Notes: generated by a model not told the origin, from the letters alone. A DNA stretch of 64,000 nucleotides from Oligoflexia bacterium (GCA_016861345.1 BOLD01000001.1:62001-126000); one strand, 5' to 3'; positions 52,420 through 62,109 are shown, counted from the stretch's first letter. Translations and numbers: made by a program.

Positions 52420-54019
52420 TCTTACCTCCATGAAATTGAGGTGTTTCAGTCTCAGGCAAATCCGCAAGTCCGGCTGCTGCCGTTTTTTCAATTTTCAAAA
52501 ATGGCTCAGGCGGTAGATCGTCAAATTTTTGGAACTTGATGTTGATGGTTCGACTTCCGGCCTCATGCGGAATGACCATCACGGCTTGGCCGACACCAAG
52601 TTCATTTTTGAATCGGTTAGGATGGATGATAAATTCATCCACCTCACGGGCTGACGCATCTCCCGTGTCCTCTTGGCTGAATACGCCGCGCTTCGTGCGC
52701 GAGGTGTATTTCATGCTCTTGACGGTTCCGATCACCTTCGAGAAGTATTCTGCCGATTCAGGATCATTGCCGCGCATGAACACTTTTAGATTCGCATTGG
52801 TCAGGATCGAATTGGCAATGGCGTCACCCATCGTCTTAATGTCTCCCAACGCCTGGTGCGCAAAGACGATCCCGACATTGGCACTTCTTGATTTATTCAA
52901 GATCGTGACAAATCCTGGGTAAAGGTACTCAGAAAAGTCATCGAGGAAGACCGAGTAAAACTTGTGATTCCGATTTTCCCCACGGTGACGGTTTGCAACC
53001 GCACTTTGAAGGCATTGCAGAATCATCTTCCCAGAGGCTTTCCCCAAGAAAGGCGAAAGCATCACGGGAAGCTGGAAGTACACAATTAGGTTTTCCCTTA
53101 AAGCGCAATCCAAGTCGATGCTTGGGCTTTCCGTATTGAACAACGCCGAGGTTTTTCCGAAAGCAAAGTGACTAAGAGCTGCCGTGAGGCCACTTGTTCT
53201 TTGCGCCGTTTCCGACGGTGGCAGGCTTGCGTAGTGCTTCGCCCAATTCTTCAAGCCTTGGTTTCCGGTTTTTTCCGCCAGAGCCTTCAGCTTGTTCGGT
53301 GTCGAAATAGCTTCAAAAACCTTTAAGAAGGTCGGAAGCTCCTGACTCTCCGAAAAAATCCTCATCACTTGAGCGAAGATTTCAAATTGAACGCTTCGGT
53401 AATACTCATTTTCAAACTCGAACGAATTGAAAACGCGCTCGGCCACCTCTTCGGGGCTACCGCCAAGAAGAGGGTTGAACTGATGTGACTCATCTGGGCT
53501 ACTTAGTGAAAACAAGCGAAAATCCTTTTGCCGCTTGTGTTTCACCGCATACGCCCAGAGCTTATCCAGAAGGCTTCGGTCTGATTTTCCGTCAATGAGA
53601 ATGAGACCACGCCCTTGTTCAATATCTTGAATCGCCCACGGCAAGATCACACTTTCGGTTTTTCCGGCATTGGTTGTGCCGATCACTTGAGTGTGCATCG
53701 CTCGCTGGCGGGTTTTGATATGAACTTCTTCTTTCTTATCCGTGACCCCGCAGAAAACGGAGCCTTCGGATTTTCCAATGACCGCTTTCTCTTGATTTTG
53801 TCTCTTCAAATTGGATTCACGTTTTCTTAGTATCCAGTAAAAGAGCGGTGTTAAGAACAATACGCAAAGGCCAAGAAGAATGATTTGGTTTTGCGGTTCT
53901 CTGATCCAGACGCTCAAAAAGTTAAAGACCTTATTCAAGACCATCAGGCCAAAAACAATTCCGGCTCCCCAGAGCAGCGTTTGATCGCTGACTTGGGAGC
54001 TTTCTTTTTTATCTGCCAT
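52409..54019 (-). CDS. traG: VirD4/TraG-family coupling protein of ICE2
   Basis: A 536-residue T4SS coupling ATPase with two N-terminal membrane helices, Walker A GTTNAGKTES (about 110) and Walker B LILIDGKSD, plus SRSANVGIVFAHQA. It is collinear with the ICE1 copy throughout. It overlaps trbI by 11 bp. Confidence 0.93.
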   Translation of the reverse strand: MADKKESSQVSDQTLLWGAGIVFGLMVLNKVFNFLSVWIREPQNQIILLGLCVLFLTPLFYWILRKRESNLKRQNQEKAVIGKSEGSVFCGVTDKKEEVHIKTRQRAMHTQVIGTTNAGKTESVILPWAIQDIEQGRGLILIDGKSDRSLLDKLWAYAVKHKRQKDFRLFSLSSPDESHQFNPLLGGSPEEVAERVFNSFEFENEYYRSVQFEIFAQVMRIFSESQELPTFLKVFEAISTPNKLKALAEKTGNQGLKNWAKHYASLPPSETAQRTSGLTAALSHFAFGKTSALFNTESPSIDLDCALRENLIVYFQLPVMLSPFLGKASGKMILQCLQSAVANRHRGENRNHKFYSVFLDDFSEYLYPGFVTILNKSRSANVGIVFAHQALGDIKTMGDAIANSILTNANLKVFMRGNDPESAEYFSKVIGTVKSMKYTSRTKRGVFSQEDTGDASAREVDEFIIHPNRFKNELGVGQAVMVIPHEAGSRTINIKFQKFDDLPPEPFLKIEKTAAAGLADLPETETPQFHGGKNAA

Positions 54020-54992
54020 AAGTAGTTCCAGGGTCGCGGAAAGCGAAATTTGCCGTTAGAACGGCATAAAATTCCGTTTGATTTGAAATCTCAATCCATC
54101 GCTTCTCTTTTTTGAGGTCGTTCGCCCAACTCTCGGCTCGATCCTTGGCGGTTTCGGCAATGGCATTCTTCCATCCATTGTCGTCGCCGCCAGGGTTTCC
54201 ACCCAAGGCTCCGCGTTGCATAGAGCCTTCCGCATAAGCTCCGATAAAACGCGTGAGCGTTTGCCCCACAGTATTCTTCAAGGCTTCAGAATGAACGCGG
54301 CCAGAAACTCCAACCTGTCCATCTGAACCAACGCCTATGGCCGCAAATTCTCGCTCTCTTCCATCAGGGAATTGAACGGACTTCCAGCTCACATTGGCTC
54401 GATCTCCACCATCATCAAAGGTCACATCCCCAAAGAGTTTTGAACCTTGGGGGATCGCCAACGAATCCTCGTGAATGTAATCACGGGTGACTACGCCGAT
54501 GACGGGCATCCCTTGGTTCGCAACGATGGCTCGCTCATAGAGCCTGACAGAAATCCGACTTCCAGGGGGAAGTTGGGTTTTGCTATCTAGGCCGCCACGG
54601 GCAAGAATCATCGAGCTATTGCGCTCGTCACCGGACGAGGCAGAACCGCCACCGCTTCCATAGGATGGCGCATAGAGATGGCTCAAGTTTGATGGGGTTG
54701 ATCTCGCATAGCCTTGACCCGCTCCGAATTGGCTTGCGGCCTCTTGAGTGGGATCACTGCTTGAAGCTGTCGAAGGGCGTTCTCCCAAGGGGGCCCGTTC
54801 GTGAAATTCACCAACAGTTTCCTTGGGTGCAGGAATCATTAAGATCCCCACGATTCCGATCACGAGTGCGACGACTCCGCACTTAGCCAGGGAAGCCCAG
54901 TTGATCTCCCTTCGTTTCAAAAAATAGACTTTCTCTTTGAAAGCGAAGTTTTTGATACGCTCCATGAAAGACGCTTTCACCGCTACTTCCAT
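54009..54992 (-). CDS. trbI: TrbI/VirB10-like core protein of ICE2
   Basis: A 327-residue protein, the same length as in ICE1. It has one transmembrane helix (about 35-52), a Ser/Gly-rich linker and the VirB10 domain with GSRISVRLYERAIVANQG and KNTVGQTLTRFIGAYAEGS. The ATG has AAGGGGGT 3-4 bp upstream. It overlaps trbG by 10 bp. Confidence 0.88.
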   Translation of the reverse strand: MEVAVKASFMERIKNFAFKEKVYFLKRREINWASLAKCGVVALVIGIVGILMIPAPKETVGEFHERAPLGERPSTASSSDPTQEAASQFGAGQGYARSTPSNLSHLYAPSYGSGGGSASSGDERNSSMILARGGLDSKTQLPPGSRISVRLYERAIVANQGMPVIGVVTRDYIHEDSLAIPQGSKLFGDVTFDDGGDRANVSWKSVQFPDGREREFAAIGVGSDGQVGVSGRVHSEALKNTVGQTLTRFIGAYAEGSMQRGALGGNPGGDDNGWKNAIAETAKDRAESWANDLKKEKRWIEISNQTEFYAVLTANFAFRDPGTTYGR

Positions 54993-55693
54993 GCGACCCC
55001 CTTGGGAATCGTGAGATACGATGTTTTCTTTCTCCTAAGTTCGATCCGCAAAGGCTCCGCTATGGATGCGTCGTTCTTTAGAATCTGCATCACTCCCTTG
55101 ATAGAGCGGCCAACTCCCAAGTCTTGCCCCGAAAGAGCAAGACTATGAATGGGTCGCGTGACTCCGCTTTGAGTGAGCCACAACCAATCGGGACGGAAAC
55201 GCTCGCGGCTATCTGAGCGCACTTCAAATTCAATCAAAAGAACACCATCAGCCGTATTTGCGAGTCTCTTGGTTTCAAAAACCAAGGACTCGTTTTTTAG
55301 GTGATTGTGATAGTTGCGCCAGCCAATCGCGGAACTATTTACTTTCTCTTTAGGATTTTCAAGATAGACGACGTAATCGGAAGCCCCTTCAGGCCCACTC
55401 ACAAGCTGCACGTTGAAGCGTCTGTAATCAGTGTAGATATACAGATTGCTTCTTGCGCTCCCATGAAGCGGTTTGATCGTGATGGCTTGATCCAGATACT
55501 CAACTTTGAACGCAGATTGATCGCCAACCACAAGGCTGTTAGGTCGATCCGGCACTTGAATAATCGTTGCGACTCCAAGTGCCGTCCTGACCGTGACGAT
55601 CTGATCCTTTTTGACTTCGACCGTTCGCACTCTGGCCCAGGTGCTTAACGGCAGTAGAAACATGAGAATTGCAAAAACAATTCGTGAAAACAT
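54983..55693 (-). CDS. trbG: TrbG/VirB9-like core protein of ICE2
   Basis: A 236-residue exported protein (signal about 1-20, LPLSTWA). VEVKKDQIVTVRTALGVATII and IKPLHGSARSNLYIYTD match the ICE1 protein. GGAGG lies 5 bp before the ATG. It is separated from trbF by 44 bp, unlike the overlap in ICE1. Confidence 0.83.
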   Translation of the reverse strand: MFSRIVFAILMFLLPLSTWARVRTVEVKKDQIVTVRTALGVATIIQVPDRPNSLVVGDQSAFKVEYLDQAITIKPLHGSARSNLYIYTDYRRFNVQLVSGPEGASDYVVYLENPKEKVNSSAIGWRNYHNHLKNESLVFETKRLANTADGVLLIEFEVRSDSRERFRPDWLWLTQSGVTRPIHSLALSGQDLGVGRSIKGVMQILKNDASIAEPLRIELRRKKTSYLTIPKGVAWK

Positions 55694-55737
55694 AAAATCC
55701 TCCGTGAAAGAGGGTTTTCATGTCTCAAGTGATAAAA

Positions 55738-56328
55738 TCAGTTCTGATATTCTTTTTCCTTAGAGACATACACGCCCCACGGATTTTGCTCCGTGCGTGG
55801 GCCGGACTCAAAGCCCAATTCCAAGCGTAAATCTCCAGCAGCTTTAAGACCCTGAATGGAAGTGATTCGATCTCCCTCGATGACGGCAACGCCTTTCTTC
55901 AAATCCACACGAATTTCTACGGGGTAAGCTCGTTGTGCAACGATCTTATCCACGGAAAAGCGAATGACGTTTTGCATGGAGCCGTCAAAGGCTCGCTTTG
56001 TCGAAGACAGAATAAAGTCTTCTGCCTTCCCAACCTGGGCCGAAACTGTTTTCGGATTCCAGTTGTAGCGGTATTTCAAATACTCACGCAACGCTCGCTC
56101 GATCTCAACTTTGGGGTCGGGCTTCGGGGCTTCTTGGTAGTAAGAAGCATCCGGCGCAAGCGTTAAAACTGCCGTGGGCTTGATCGCCTGATAGAAGAGA
56201 AGCGTTACCAGCAGACCACAAATGAGGTATGCTGAAAACGCCGACATTTTCAAAAATTGATTCGAGTGCGAAAGCTCCGCAAGAGCCTTCGGAAGTTTTC
56301 TAAGTTTCAGTTTTACAGATTCGTTCAT
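55738..56328 (-). CDS. trbF: TrbF/VirB8-like protein of ICE2
   Basis: A 196-residue protein with one transmembrane helix (about 28-50) and a VirB8 periplasmic domain ending NPWGVYVSKE. It is homologous to 12689-13279 with the same length and layout. Confidence 0.85.
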   Translation of the reverse strand: MNESVKLKLRKLPKALAELSHSNQFLKMSAFSAYLICGLLVTLLFYQAIKPTAVLTLAPDASYYQEAPKPDPKVEIERALREYLKYRYNWNPKTVSAQVGKAEDFILSSTKRAFDGSMQNVIRFSVDKIVAQRAYPVEIRVDLKKGVAVIEGDRITSIQGLKAAGDLRLELGFESGPRTEQNPWGVYVSKEKEYQN

Positions 56329-56340
56329 AAATTCCTTTCG

Positions 56341-57231
56341 CTAGTAGCGGTACATATCCCGCTTGCGTTTCTTCTCAGCTTGGTAGTTCGCAATTTTATT
56401 TTTGGCGTATCCGCTTGCGCCGGAGTACGCCGCTTTTCCCTTCACGGCTAAAGACATTCCCTTCGTAGGAACCGCCGCCATCGCCGCGACCGCTTGTTGC
56501 CCAATTCCTGACGACATGGCTTGTGCCCCTTGGCTTCCGAGTGACTTCACAAAAAGAGGCGTTGCAAGCATCGCAATCGCAATGACGAAATTCATCACAA
56601 CGATAGTTACGTATGCACCCTCTGTTCTATAAGCATCGCCAAAGGCTAAAGATGCGAGCATTGCCCCCAAGATCGCCCAAATGATTTTCCAGCAAGCCAC
56701 CTCGATCATTCCTCGAAAGAGGTTAGCCGTGATATTTCCTGTTGCCGGAAATAGATTGAATAGCAACAAGAGCGGAGCCGATACCATGTAGAACACCCAA
56801 AAGAAGTGATACATGGCAATCATCAGATAGCGGGCAATGAAGAGAATCAAAAAGCTCAAAAATGTAAGCACCGCCATCAAAAGATCGTTGAACCCAAGCA
56901 GGATACTTGCTGACCCTGCCGGATAACTCTCACTCTTTTCCTTCGCCATTTGAATCACGGCATCAAGTGTATTCATGGAGTCGATCTTCTCCGCAATTCC
57001 ATCTGCCACAAAGATGATCGCCTGACTGATCTCAGGAAAAGCCGCCAGAAGCAGGGTTGAAATCATCGCCCGTTTCAGTACATCCACGAAGTCAAGACTG
57101 CTCCCAGGTGAGCGCAGCCATGTAACGGCAATGGAAAGGCAAAAGAACACGGGCAACATCAAGTAGTACATTCGCACGAACTCTTGGTGAAGATCGCGCA
57201 TGAGTGACCCCATCAAATTAAAATCTGGCAT
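56341..57231 (-). CDS. trbL: TrbL/VirB6-like polytopic protein of ICE2
   Basis: A 296-residue polytopic protein with about six hydrophobic segments and the blocks LLAAFPEISQAIIFV and NLFRGMIEVACWKI, then a basic Lys/Arg tail. It forms part of the inner-membrane channel. Confidence 0.83.
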   Translation of the reverse strand: MPDFNLMGSLMRDLHQEFVRMYYLMLPVFFCLSIAVTWLRSPGSSLDFVDVLKRAMISTLLLAAFPEISQAIIFVADGIAEKIDSMNTLDAVIQMAKEKSESYPAGSASILLGFNDLLMAVLTFLSFLILFIARYLMIAMYHFFWVFYMVSAPLLLLFNLFPATGNITANLFRGMIEVACWKIIWAILGAMLASLAFGDAYRTEGAYVTIVVMNFVIAIAMLATPLFVKSLGSQGAQAMSSGIGQQAVAAMAAVPTKGMSLAVKGKAAYSGASGYAKNKIANYQAEKKRKRDMYRY

Positions 57232-57234
57232 AAG

Positions 57235-57939
57235 CTATTCTCCTTTGAGGGTGCCGAGCTTGGTTTCCCTCGGAAGTTTGCCAAAGCCGTCAGATAATCC
57301 ATCGTACTGTGCTCGAAACTGTGCCGATTGCAGTTTTTCCTTTCGGTTCTGCAAAGCCATATTTTCACCCATCGCTTTTAGCATCATGGAATTCGTGCGA
57401 AGCACTTGGGTTGTGACTCCGATCAGAACAGCCATGCTCTGAGCGGTCAGTTTCGCTGCCCCTTGTGGGCTGACGTTTTGCGAGTGAGCAAAAATCCTTT
57501 TGCTTTCTTCGTCAGCCTGATCTGCGAATCGAAAGAGAGTTCCATTCATGGAAATGCTCTCCGATGCGGATTGATCCTGCGCTTGCTGCAAGCGAAGCTC
57601 CGCCGTCTGTGGGATCTTCCCATACAGATCGTCAATGATCCGTAAGACCTGATCGGCTGTCTCAAGATTTCCGTAGATTCCAGGGTTAAATCGTGGATTC
57701 ATCATCTGCATAACCGTAAGACCGTCCCTGATCCCTCGGTTGATGTCTCGAAGTAACCCCAAGGTGTCGCCGCCAGTTGAGAGAATCTTCTGGAGCTGTG
57801 CCAGTTGTTGAATCGCGTTTGCGAGAATCTGCATCAGCACCGCCACGTCGCCCCCAAACAAATCCGCTTTCGCGGGTTTCGGGACCGTGATGGATAGACA
57901 CAAAAATCCCACGACAAGAATTTTCTTCAGTTTCTTCAT
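57235..57939 (-). CDS. trbJ: TrbJ/VirB5-like exported protein of ICE2
   Basis: A 234-residue protein with a signal peptide ending KPAKA and helical, Gln-rich sequence with LFGGDVAVLMQILANAIQQL and NPRFNPGIYGNL. It is homologous to 14188-14898. Confidence 0.82.
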   Translation of the reverse strand: MKKLKKILVVGFLCLSITVPKPAKADLFGGDVAVLMQILANAIQQLAQLQKILSTGGDTLGLLRDINRGIRDGLTVMQMMNPRFNPGIYGNLETADQVLRIIDDLYGKIPQTAELRLQQAQDQSASESISMNGTLFRFADQADEESKRIFAHSQNVSPQGAAKLTAQSMAVLIGVTTQVLRTNSMMLKAMGENMALQNRKEKLQSAQFRAQYDGLSDGFGKLPRETKLGTLKGE

Positions 57940-57953
57940 GCTGCACCACTTCC

Positions 57954-60455
57954 TTATGCGGCCCCTTGAGCCACGCCGTTTGGATAAACAAGTGCTGCCT
58001 TCTCAATCGCTTTAACCAAATCCAACCCCGAATCTCGAAGTGTTCCAAGATACGCGTTGTCCTGGGCATCTGAAGTCGATAACCAATATTCAAAGGGGCT
58101 TGGGTAGATTCGTACTACCTGGCGGTGATCGCCCTCGATCATAAACCCTTCCGAAAATTCACCTTTCTTCTGCCCAAGAGAGTGAATCAGGCCAAGTTCC
58201 TGATCGTTGAGCTTCAGCGTTTCTCGCAGGATTTCCGAATCTCCGCGCTGAAGCATGATGAACTTCGTTGCGGTGTTGTTAAGAATGGCTGGCCCAATGG
58301 GGCTTGCCACGATCTCTTCAACCCCTTGCGTGATAAAGGTGATGCCCGAACCTGTTTTTCTCAGCGTCCTCGCGCAATACTCCATAAAGGAAGCCGCCGC
58401 ATTTGATTTCAGTAGCTCCCATGCTTCATCAAGAATGATCCGCTTCTTGCTTGTTCGATCTCCCTCAACCTGAGTAAGAATGAAATCTGTCAGAATCAGA
58501 ATCATCACGCTTTGCAGATCGGGATAAGCTGACAGTCCCTTCAAATCGAAGGTACAGATCGAAGCATCCGTGCGAAGACTTCCCATTCCATCAAGAAGCC
58601 GCCCGTAGGGGCGTTCTCCCGTCCAGAGGTAAAGCATCTTCGATACGGCCCGCATCGAATCTTCCTCAAACGCTGAAAGATAGCGGGCAAGGTCGCTCAA
58701 TGTCGGCACCTCGCCCTTAGCGCGTCGGCTTTTGTAAAGTTCGATAATCGCTCGCTCTAAAAGAGCGCGATCGAGCTTCGGAAGTTTTGCCTTTTCATCC
58801 TCACTGACCATGCTTTCCACGCAAGCCAACAACGATTTGATTTTCTGGTTGCTCGGCTCTTGAGTTGGATCAGGTAGATCAAACGGATTGATCCGGTACT
58901 GGTCAGATAGGTTGATCTCAAGATACTGACCTCCCAGAGACTCTGTGAGTTTCTTGTACGATCCACCAATGTCGATGATGAACACGCGAAGCCCACGGGC
59001 AAGCTCTTGAAGCAGAATGCAGTTGTTCAAAAATGACTTACCCGCGCCGGATGAACCCGTGACCAGCGAATTGTAGTTCGGCAGTCCTGGGTCAAAGGCA
59101 TTGAAACTCACAAGGCCGTTCAAGCGATTGCGAAAGAGAACCACCGGATCGCGGTCTCCCTCGCGTGGCCCATAGACCGGAAGGAAATCTGCAAGGTTGT
59201 TGGTCTTCATCTTTCGCGCTCGCTCCAAAGAGAGCGGAGCTGCGGGAAGGTTGCTTTTTAGCACCCTCCACGCACCGACGCTTTCCTCCAAACCTTCGGC
59301 CCCTTGCAGGGCACGGAACCGAGCCAGAACCTCACACACATCACGGTTCAGACGTTTGGTGCCTTCTGGTGTTGCCGGAGCCTTTAGGACCACACTCAGT
59401 TGAACGGCGTAGATGCGTTGGCCTGTGTTCAAAAGCTCCCGAATCAGCTCCTCGGTGGAGGAGAGTTTCGTTTCGCTCTCAAGATCGCTGGCCTTATTGC
59501 CCGAAGTGACGGCCATCGAGTGCGCCATCTTGCGCTTTTGGTTGAGCTTTGCCATCTCGCTTGCCTGTGGCGGCACATCGAGCGACAAAATCAAGTCGTA
59601 GTGAAATGGCAGCCGCAAGAAATCCGCAATCATTCCGGCATAGGTGACTTCTGGCAGGGTTTTAAGCGTAATCACTCGATGATAAAAACCATCGAGGGTA
59701 AATTGCTCAAAGCCCAAGACCAGATCCCCAAAGACCAGTTGCTCCCGTGGCGATTGCGTCGCCAGCCAATCCACTTCAGAAAGAACGTCTTTTTCAATGT
59801 CGTTCTCATCGAAGGTTTTGACTAGAGGTGCGGGTTCGCCAATGGATCGCTTGGGATTCAAAAACTCATAGACATTCCCAAGAATTTCCTCGCGGGTTAG
59901 CTCGCGGCAGGAAAGGCCTAGGGCTTCAAAGCCAGAAACCAGCGTTTCGATGTTTTGCCCCAAGACTTCCAGCGTTTCCTCGTAGGCTTCTGCCGCCTTT
60001 TCCGAAAACAGCTCTTTCTTTTTGAAGATGCTAACGGCTTTGGCTTCGACCACCGGAACTCGCACATAAATGAACAGTTCGGGTCGGTACAGTTCACCAT
60101 CCTCCATAGCCTTGTTCAGCTTCTTCTCACGGTATTCCGCGATGGATTGAACGAGGGGGTGAATATTTTCAGTTTTCCCAGATGAGTGCGCCGCCAGTAC
60201 GTCGGAAAAATCCGATCTCACGCCAAGGACAAACTGTAAGCTCGTTCCTTCGGAGATTGAATTGAGAGCCGAGCGCAGTCCCATCGTAAGTCTGTTTGTT
60301 TCGGATTCGTCGAAACACTCAACGTCAATCAATCCAACTTTGAGGCCGCTTACAAGGGAGCCATCAAAGAGGATCGCGTGGGCTTTCGGGCCACCAATGA
60401 AATCCCAATAAGGCAATTCTTCCGCGAGCGCGGCATCTTTTAGTTTCTTACTCAT
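57954..60455 (-). CDS. trbE: TrbE/VirB4-family ATPase of ICE2
   Basis: An 833-residue ATPase with Walker A GSSGAGKSF (about 463), IIDIGGSYKKLTESL and Walker B ILDEAWELL (about 671). I choose the ATG at 60455 near the trbD stop; the longer frame from 60530 begins inside trbD and lacks a ribosome site. Collinear with ICE1 TrbE. Confidence 0.94.
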   Translation of the reverse strand: MSKKLKDAALAEELPYWDFIGGPKAHAILFDGSLVSGLKVGLIDVECFDESETNRLTMGLRSALNSISEGTSLQFVLGVRSDFSDVLAAHSSGKTENIHPLVQSIAEYREKKLNKAMEDGELYRPELFIYVRVPVVEAKAVSIFKKKELFSEKAAEAYEETLEVLGQNIETLVSGFEALGLSCRELTREEILGNVYEFLNPKRSIGEPAPLVKTFDENDIEKDVLSEVDWLATQSPREQLVFGDLVLGFEQFTLDGFYHRVITLKTLPEVTYAGMIADFLRLPFHYDLILSLDVPPQASEMAKLNQKRKMAHSMAVTSGNKASDLESETKLSSTEELIRELLNTGQRIYAVQLSVVLKAPATPEGTKRLNRDVCEVLARFRALQGAEGLEESVGAWRVLKSNLPAAPLSLERARKMKTNNLADFLPVYGPREGDRDPVVLFRNRLNGLVSFNAFDPGLPNYNSLVTGSSGAGKSFLNNCILLQELARGLRVFIIDIGGSYKKLTESLGGQYLEINLSDQYRINPFDLPDPTQEPSNQKIKSLLACVESMVSEDEKAKLPKLDRALLERAIIELYKSRRAKGEVPTLSDLARYLSAFEEDSMRAVSKMLYLWTGERPYGRLLDGMGSLRTDASICTFDLKGLSAYPDLQSVMILILTDFILTQVEGDRTSKKRIILDEAWELLKSNAAASFMEYCARTLRKTGSGITFITQGVEEIVASPIGPAILNNTATKFIMLQRGDSEILRETLKLNDQELGLIHSLGQKKGEFSEGFMIEGDHRQVVRIYPSPFEYWLSTSDAQDNAYLGTLRDSGLDLVKAIEKAALVYPNGVAQGAA

Positions 60456-60774
60456 TTTTCTTTTCCTTTTTGAAGTAGCGGCGATAAAGCGTGTCGCCGC
60501 GACCAGCCGCAAAGTAGGCTGGACGAACATAGTGCTCGATTAGGTGTTGCAAATAGTTGTCGGGCCTTCCGCGCTTCGCAAAGAAGAGGAACAACGCCAA
60601 GAAAAGCGTTGTTCCCCACACCATGAGATAGCGAAAGGACGTAGCCCCGAAAACAAGGTTCGTGACCGCAAGGTTCATGAAGATCAAAAGCAGATCGGAT
60701 AGTTCATATCCGAAAAGTTTTGATTTCATTTCCAAAGCTCGCGGGACTCGGCTTGTTAGTAGTTCATCGTCCAT
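60448..60774 (-). CDS. trbD: TrbD/VirB3-like protein of ICE2
   Basis: A 108-residue inner-membrane protein with two hydrophobic helices (about 28-65) and the conserved SRVPRALEMKSKLFGYELSD and FAKRGRPDNYLQHL. It works with VirB4. Confidence 0.83.
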   Translation of the reverse strand: MDDELLTSRVPRALEMKSKLFGYELSDLLLIFMNLAVTNLVFGATSFRYLMVWGTTLFLALFLFFAKRGRPDNYLQHLIEHYVRPAYFAAGRGDTLYRRYFKKEKKNE

Positions 60775-60786
60775 TGTTCACCATCC

Positions 60787-61074
60787 TTAGCGAACCGTTT
60801 GGGCGATGAAGTCCACGATGGCCTGTGCGCCGAAGCCGAACATACAGCCAAGCACCGCATAGATGATGTGCTGCTTGGCGTTCGGATTTCCCGTGAAGAA
60901 CGAGATTGCGGCAATCGCAATCCCAATCACGGAAAGAAGCGGCAGGATCACTCCTGTCAGCTTCGACTTGATCCCGATGAGACTGGATTCGAGACTGGCG
61001 TGTGCGAAGTCTGGAACCAGCATCATCGAAAAGACCATGAGGCCAAAGAGAATCAGATATTTTTCGTTTTTCAT
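60787..61074 (-). CDS. trbC: TrbC/VirB2-like pilin of ICE2
   Basis: A 95-residue prepilin with signal MKNEKYLILFGLMVFSMMLV, then FAHASLESSLIGIKSKLTG and two hydrophobic helices. Near-identical blocks occur in the ICE1 pilin (SLESSL-GIKSKLTG, FGAQAIVDF-AQTV). The ATG at 61074 has AAAGGAG about 5 bp upstream; the longer frame to 61179 is not supported. Confidence 0.9.
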   Translation of the reverse strand: MKNEKYLILFGLMVFSMMLVPDFAHASLESSLIGIKSKLTGVILPLLSVIGIAIAAISFFTGNPNAKQHIIYAVLGCMFGFGAQAIVDFIAQTVR

Positions 61075-61138
61075 TTTAGCTCCTTTTGAAAAAATCAAAG
61101 GAAAGCTCAAATGATCGCGCAGATGGATTCTCGAAAAT

Positions 61139-61564
61139 CTACGCCGCCTGATCGAACGATTCAGGCTCCGGCAAATCATTTGCGCGGGCCGAAGGTTCGG
61201 GGTGGATATTGACGTAGATAGGCTTACTCAAAAGATCGAACTCAAGCTCGATAACGCCTTTGATAGAATCGACGGTGCCACTGCCGACGATGTTCCAAAA
61301 ATATTTTGTGCGAGCTTTGGGACTCTTGTTCGGCTCCCTGGTCATCACGAGATACTTGGAGGGATCGTCTTTGTGGGGAAGGATGTAGTACCGATCCCAC
61401 GAAAACATCCACAGCCGAAGGCTGAAGATATTTTGACCATCTTTGAGATAGGCCATGCCTACGCTCTTTGTTTTCTTGATTTTTCCATTGCTGTCCTGTT
61501 GCTCTTGATAGACTTGAAAACGAAAGTATTGGCTGGATTCTTCGCTAGTATTTTGATTTTTCAT
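61139..61564 (-). CDS. Conserved FWN-x-VG protein upstream of the ICE2 pilin
   Basis: A 141-residue soluble protein of unknown function, homologous to 17998-18384 (LRLWMFSWDRYYILP, KYFWNIVGSGTV). The ATG at 61564 has AAAGGGGA a few bases upstream. It overlaps neither neighbour much: it lies just after the sigma-like gene. Confidence 0.66.
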   Translation of the reverse strand: MKNQNTSEESSQYFRFQVYQEQQDSNGKIKKTKSVGMAYLKDGQNIFSLRLWMFSWDRYYILPHKDDPSKYLVMTREPNKSPKARTKYFWNIVGSGTVDSIKGVIELEFDLLSKPIYVNIHPEPSARANDLPEPESFDQAA

Positions 61565-61574
61565 AAGTTCCCCT

Positions 61575-61862
61575 TTAGGCCGCAAGGCCATTTTTTAACT
61601 GATAAATTTTTGCCGACTTACCCGTGACAGGTAAGCCCGCGTGTTGAAGTAGTCTGACTCTCAAGTGGTTGATTGCTGATTCGATCAAGGCATCGGTGGA
61701 CTGCCAACTTAGTCCGATGCGATTGGCAATTTCTTGGATGCTCATATCCTGCCAGAATCGCATTTCAATGACGGCCTTTTGTTTGTCAGACAGGTAGGCC
61801 AATGCCTCACAAAGCTGTCCGAACTGTTGATGGCTCAACGCTGCGGGCTTCTTTAGGAGCAT
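61575..61862 (-). CDS. Sigma-70 region 4-like protein
   Basis: A 95-residue protein with a region 4 helix-turn-helix: LAYLSDKQKAVIEMRFWQDMS, then IQEIANRIGLSWQSTDALIE. It resembles the C-terminal part of ECF-type sigma factors but lacks region 2, so it is more likely a regulator or anti-/co-sigma-like factor than a sigma factor. It overlaps the stop of the 49-residue gene (ATGCTCCTAA). ICE1 has a zinc-ribbon gene in this slot. Confidence 0.72.
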   Translation of the reverse strand: MLLKKPAALSHQQFGQLCEALAYLSDKQKAVIEMRFWQDMSIQEIANRIGLSWQSTDALIESAINHLRVRLLQHAGLPVTGKSAKIYQLKNGLAA

Positions 61863-62002
61863 ACGTCCTCCTTCTGATAGTCCTTGCGGATCGAAGCGGG
61901 TTTATTGAACTCAAGTCGTTCCCATTGCTCTAGTCCGTCCTCGTGAGGCCGGAGCAGCCATGCTGGAATCTGGCAAAGCCAGCTCATAAATTTTTTGACC
62001 AT
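61853..62002 (-). CDS. 49-residue peptide opening the ICE2 T4SS operon
   Basis: Short ORF from the ATG at 62002 with AAGGAGG 4 bp upstream. It reads MVKKFMSWLCQIPAWLL, then RPHEDGLEQWERLEF, matching the 48-residue ICE1 peptide (KPHNDLDVEQWQQIEF). Same operon position, length and motif. The longer frame to 62050 lacks support. Unknown function. Confidence 0.7.
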   Translation of the reverse strand: MVKKFMSWLCQIPAWLLRPHEDGLEQWERLEFNKPASIRKDYQKEDVCS

Positions 62003-62097
62003 GTGGCCTCCTTCTTTTTGGAGAGCTTCATTGCTCTCTTGAAAAGACATATTTCAAGAGGCACACCAACATGGCAGACCACGCGCAAACTGCTATT

Positions 62098-62109
62098 ATC
62101 GTTTACGAT
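62098..62109. promoter_or_regulatory. Short palindrome in the ICE2 operon leader
   Basis: ATCGT-TT-ACGAT, a 12-bp palindrome 96 bp upstream of the first operon gene. Similar ACGAT half-sites recur at 62165 and near 62250. Confidence 0.4.

Noticed and set aside
59165..59825. Several plus-strand ORFs opposite the ICE2 trbE
   Set aside because: Shadows of the conserved ATPase gene; no homologous frame opposite ICE1 trbE.
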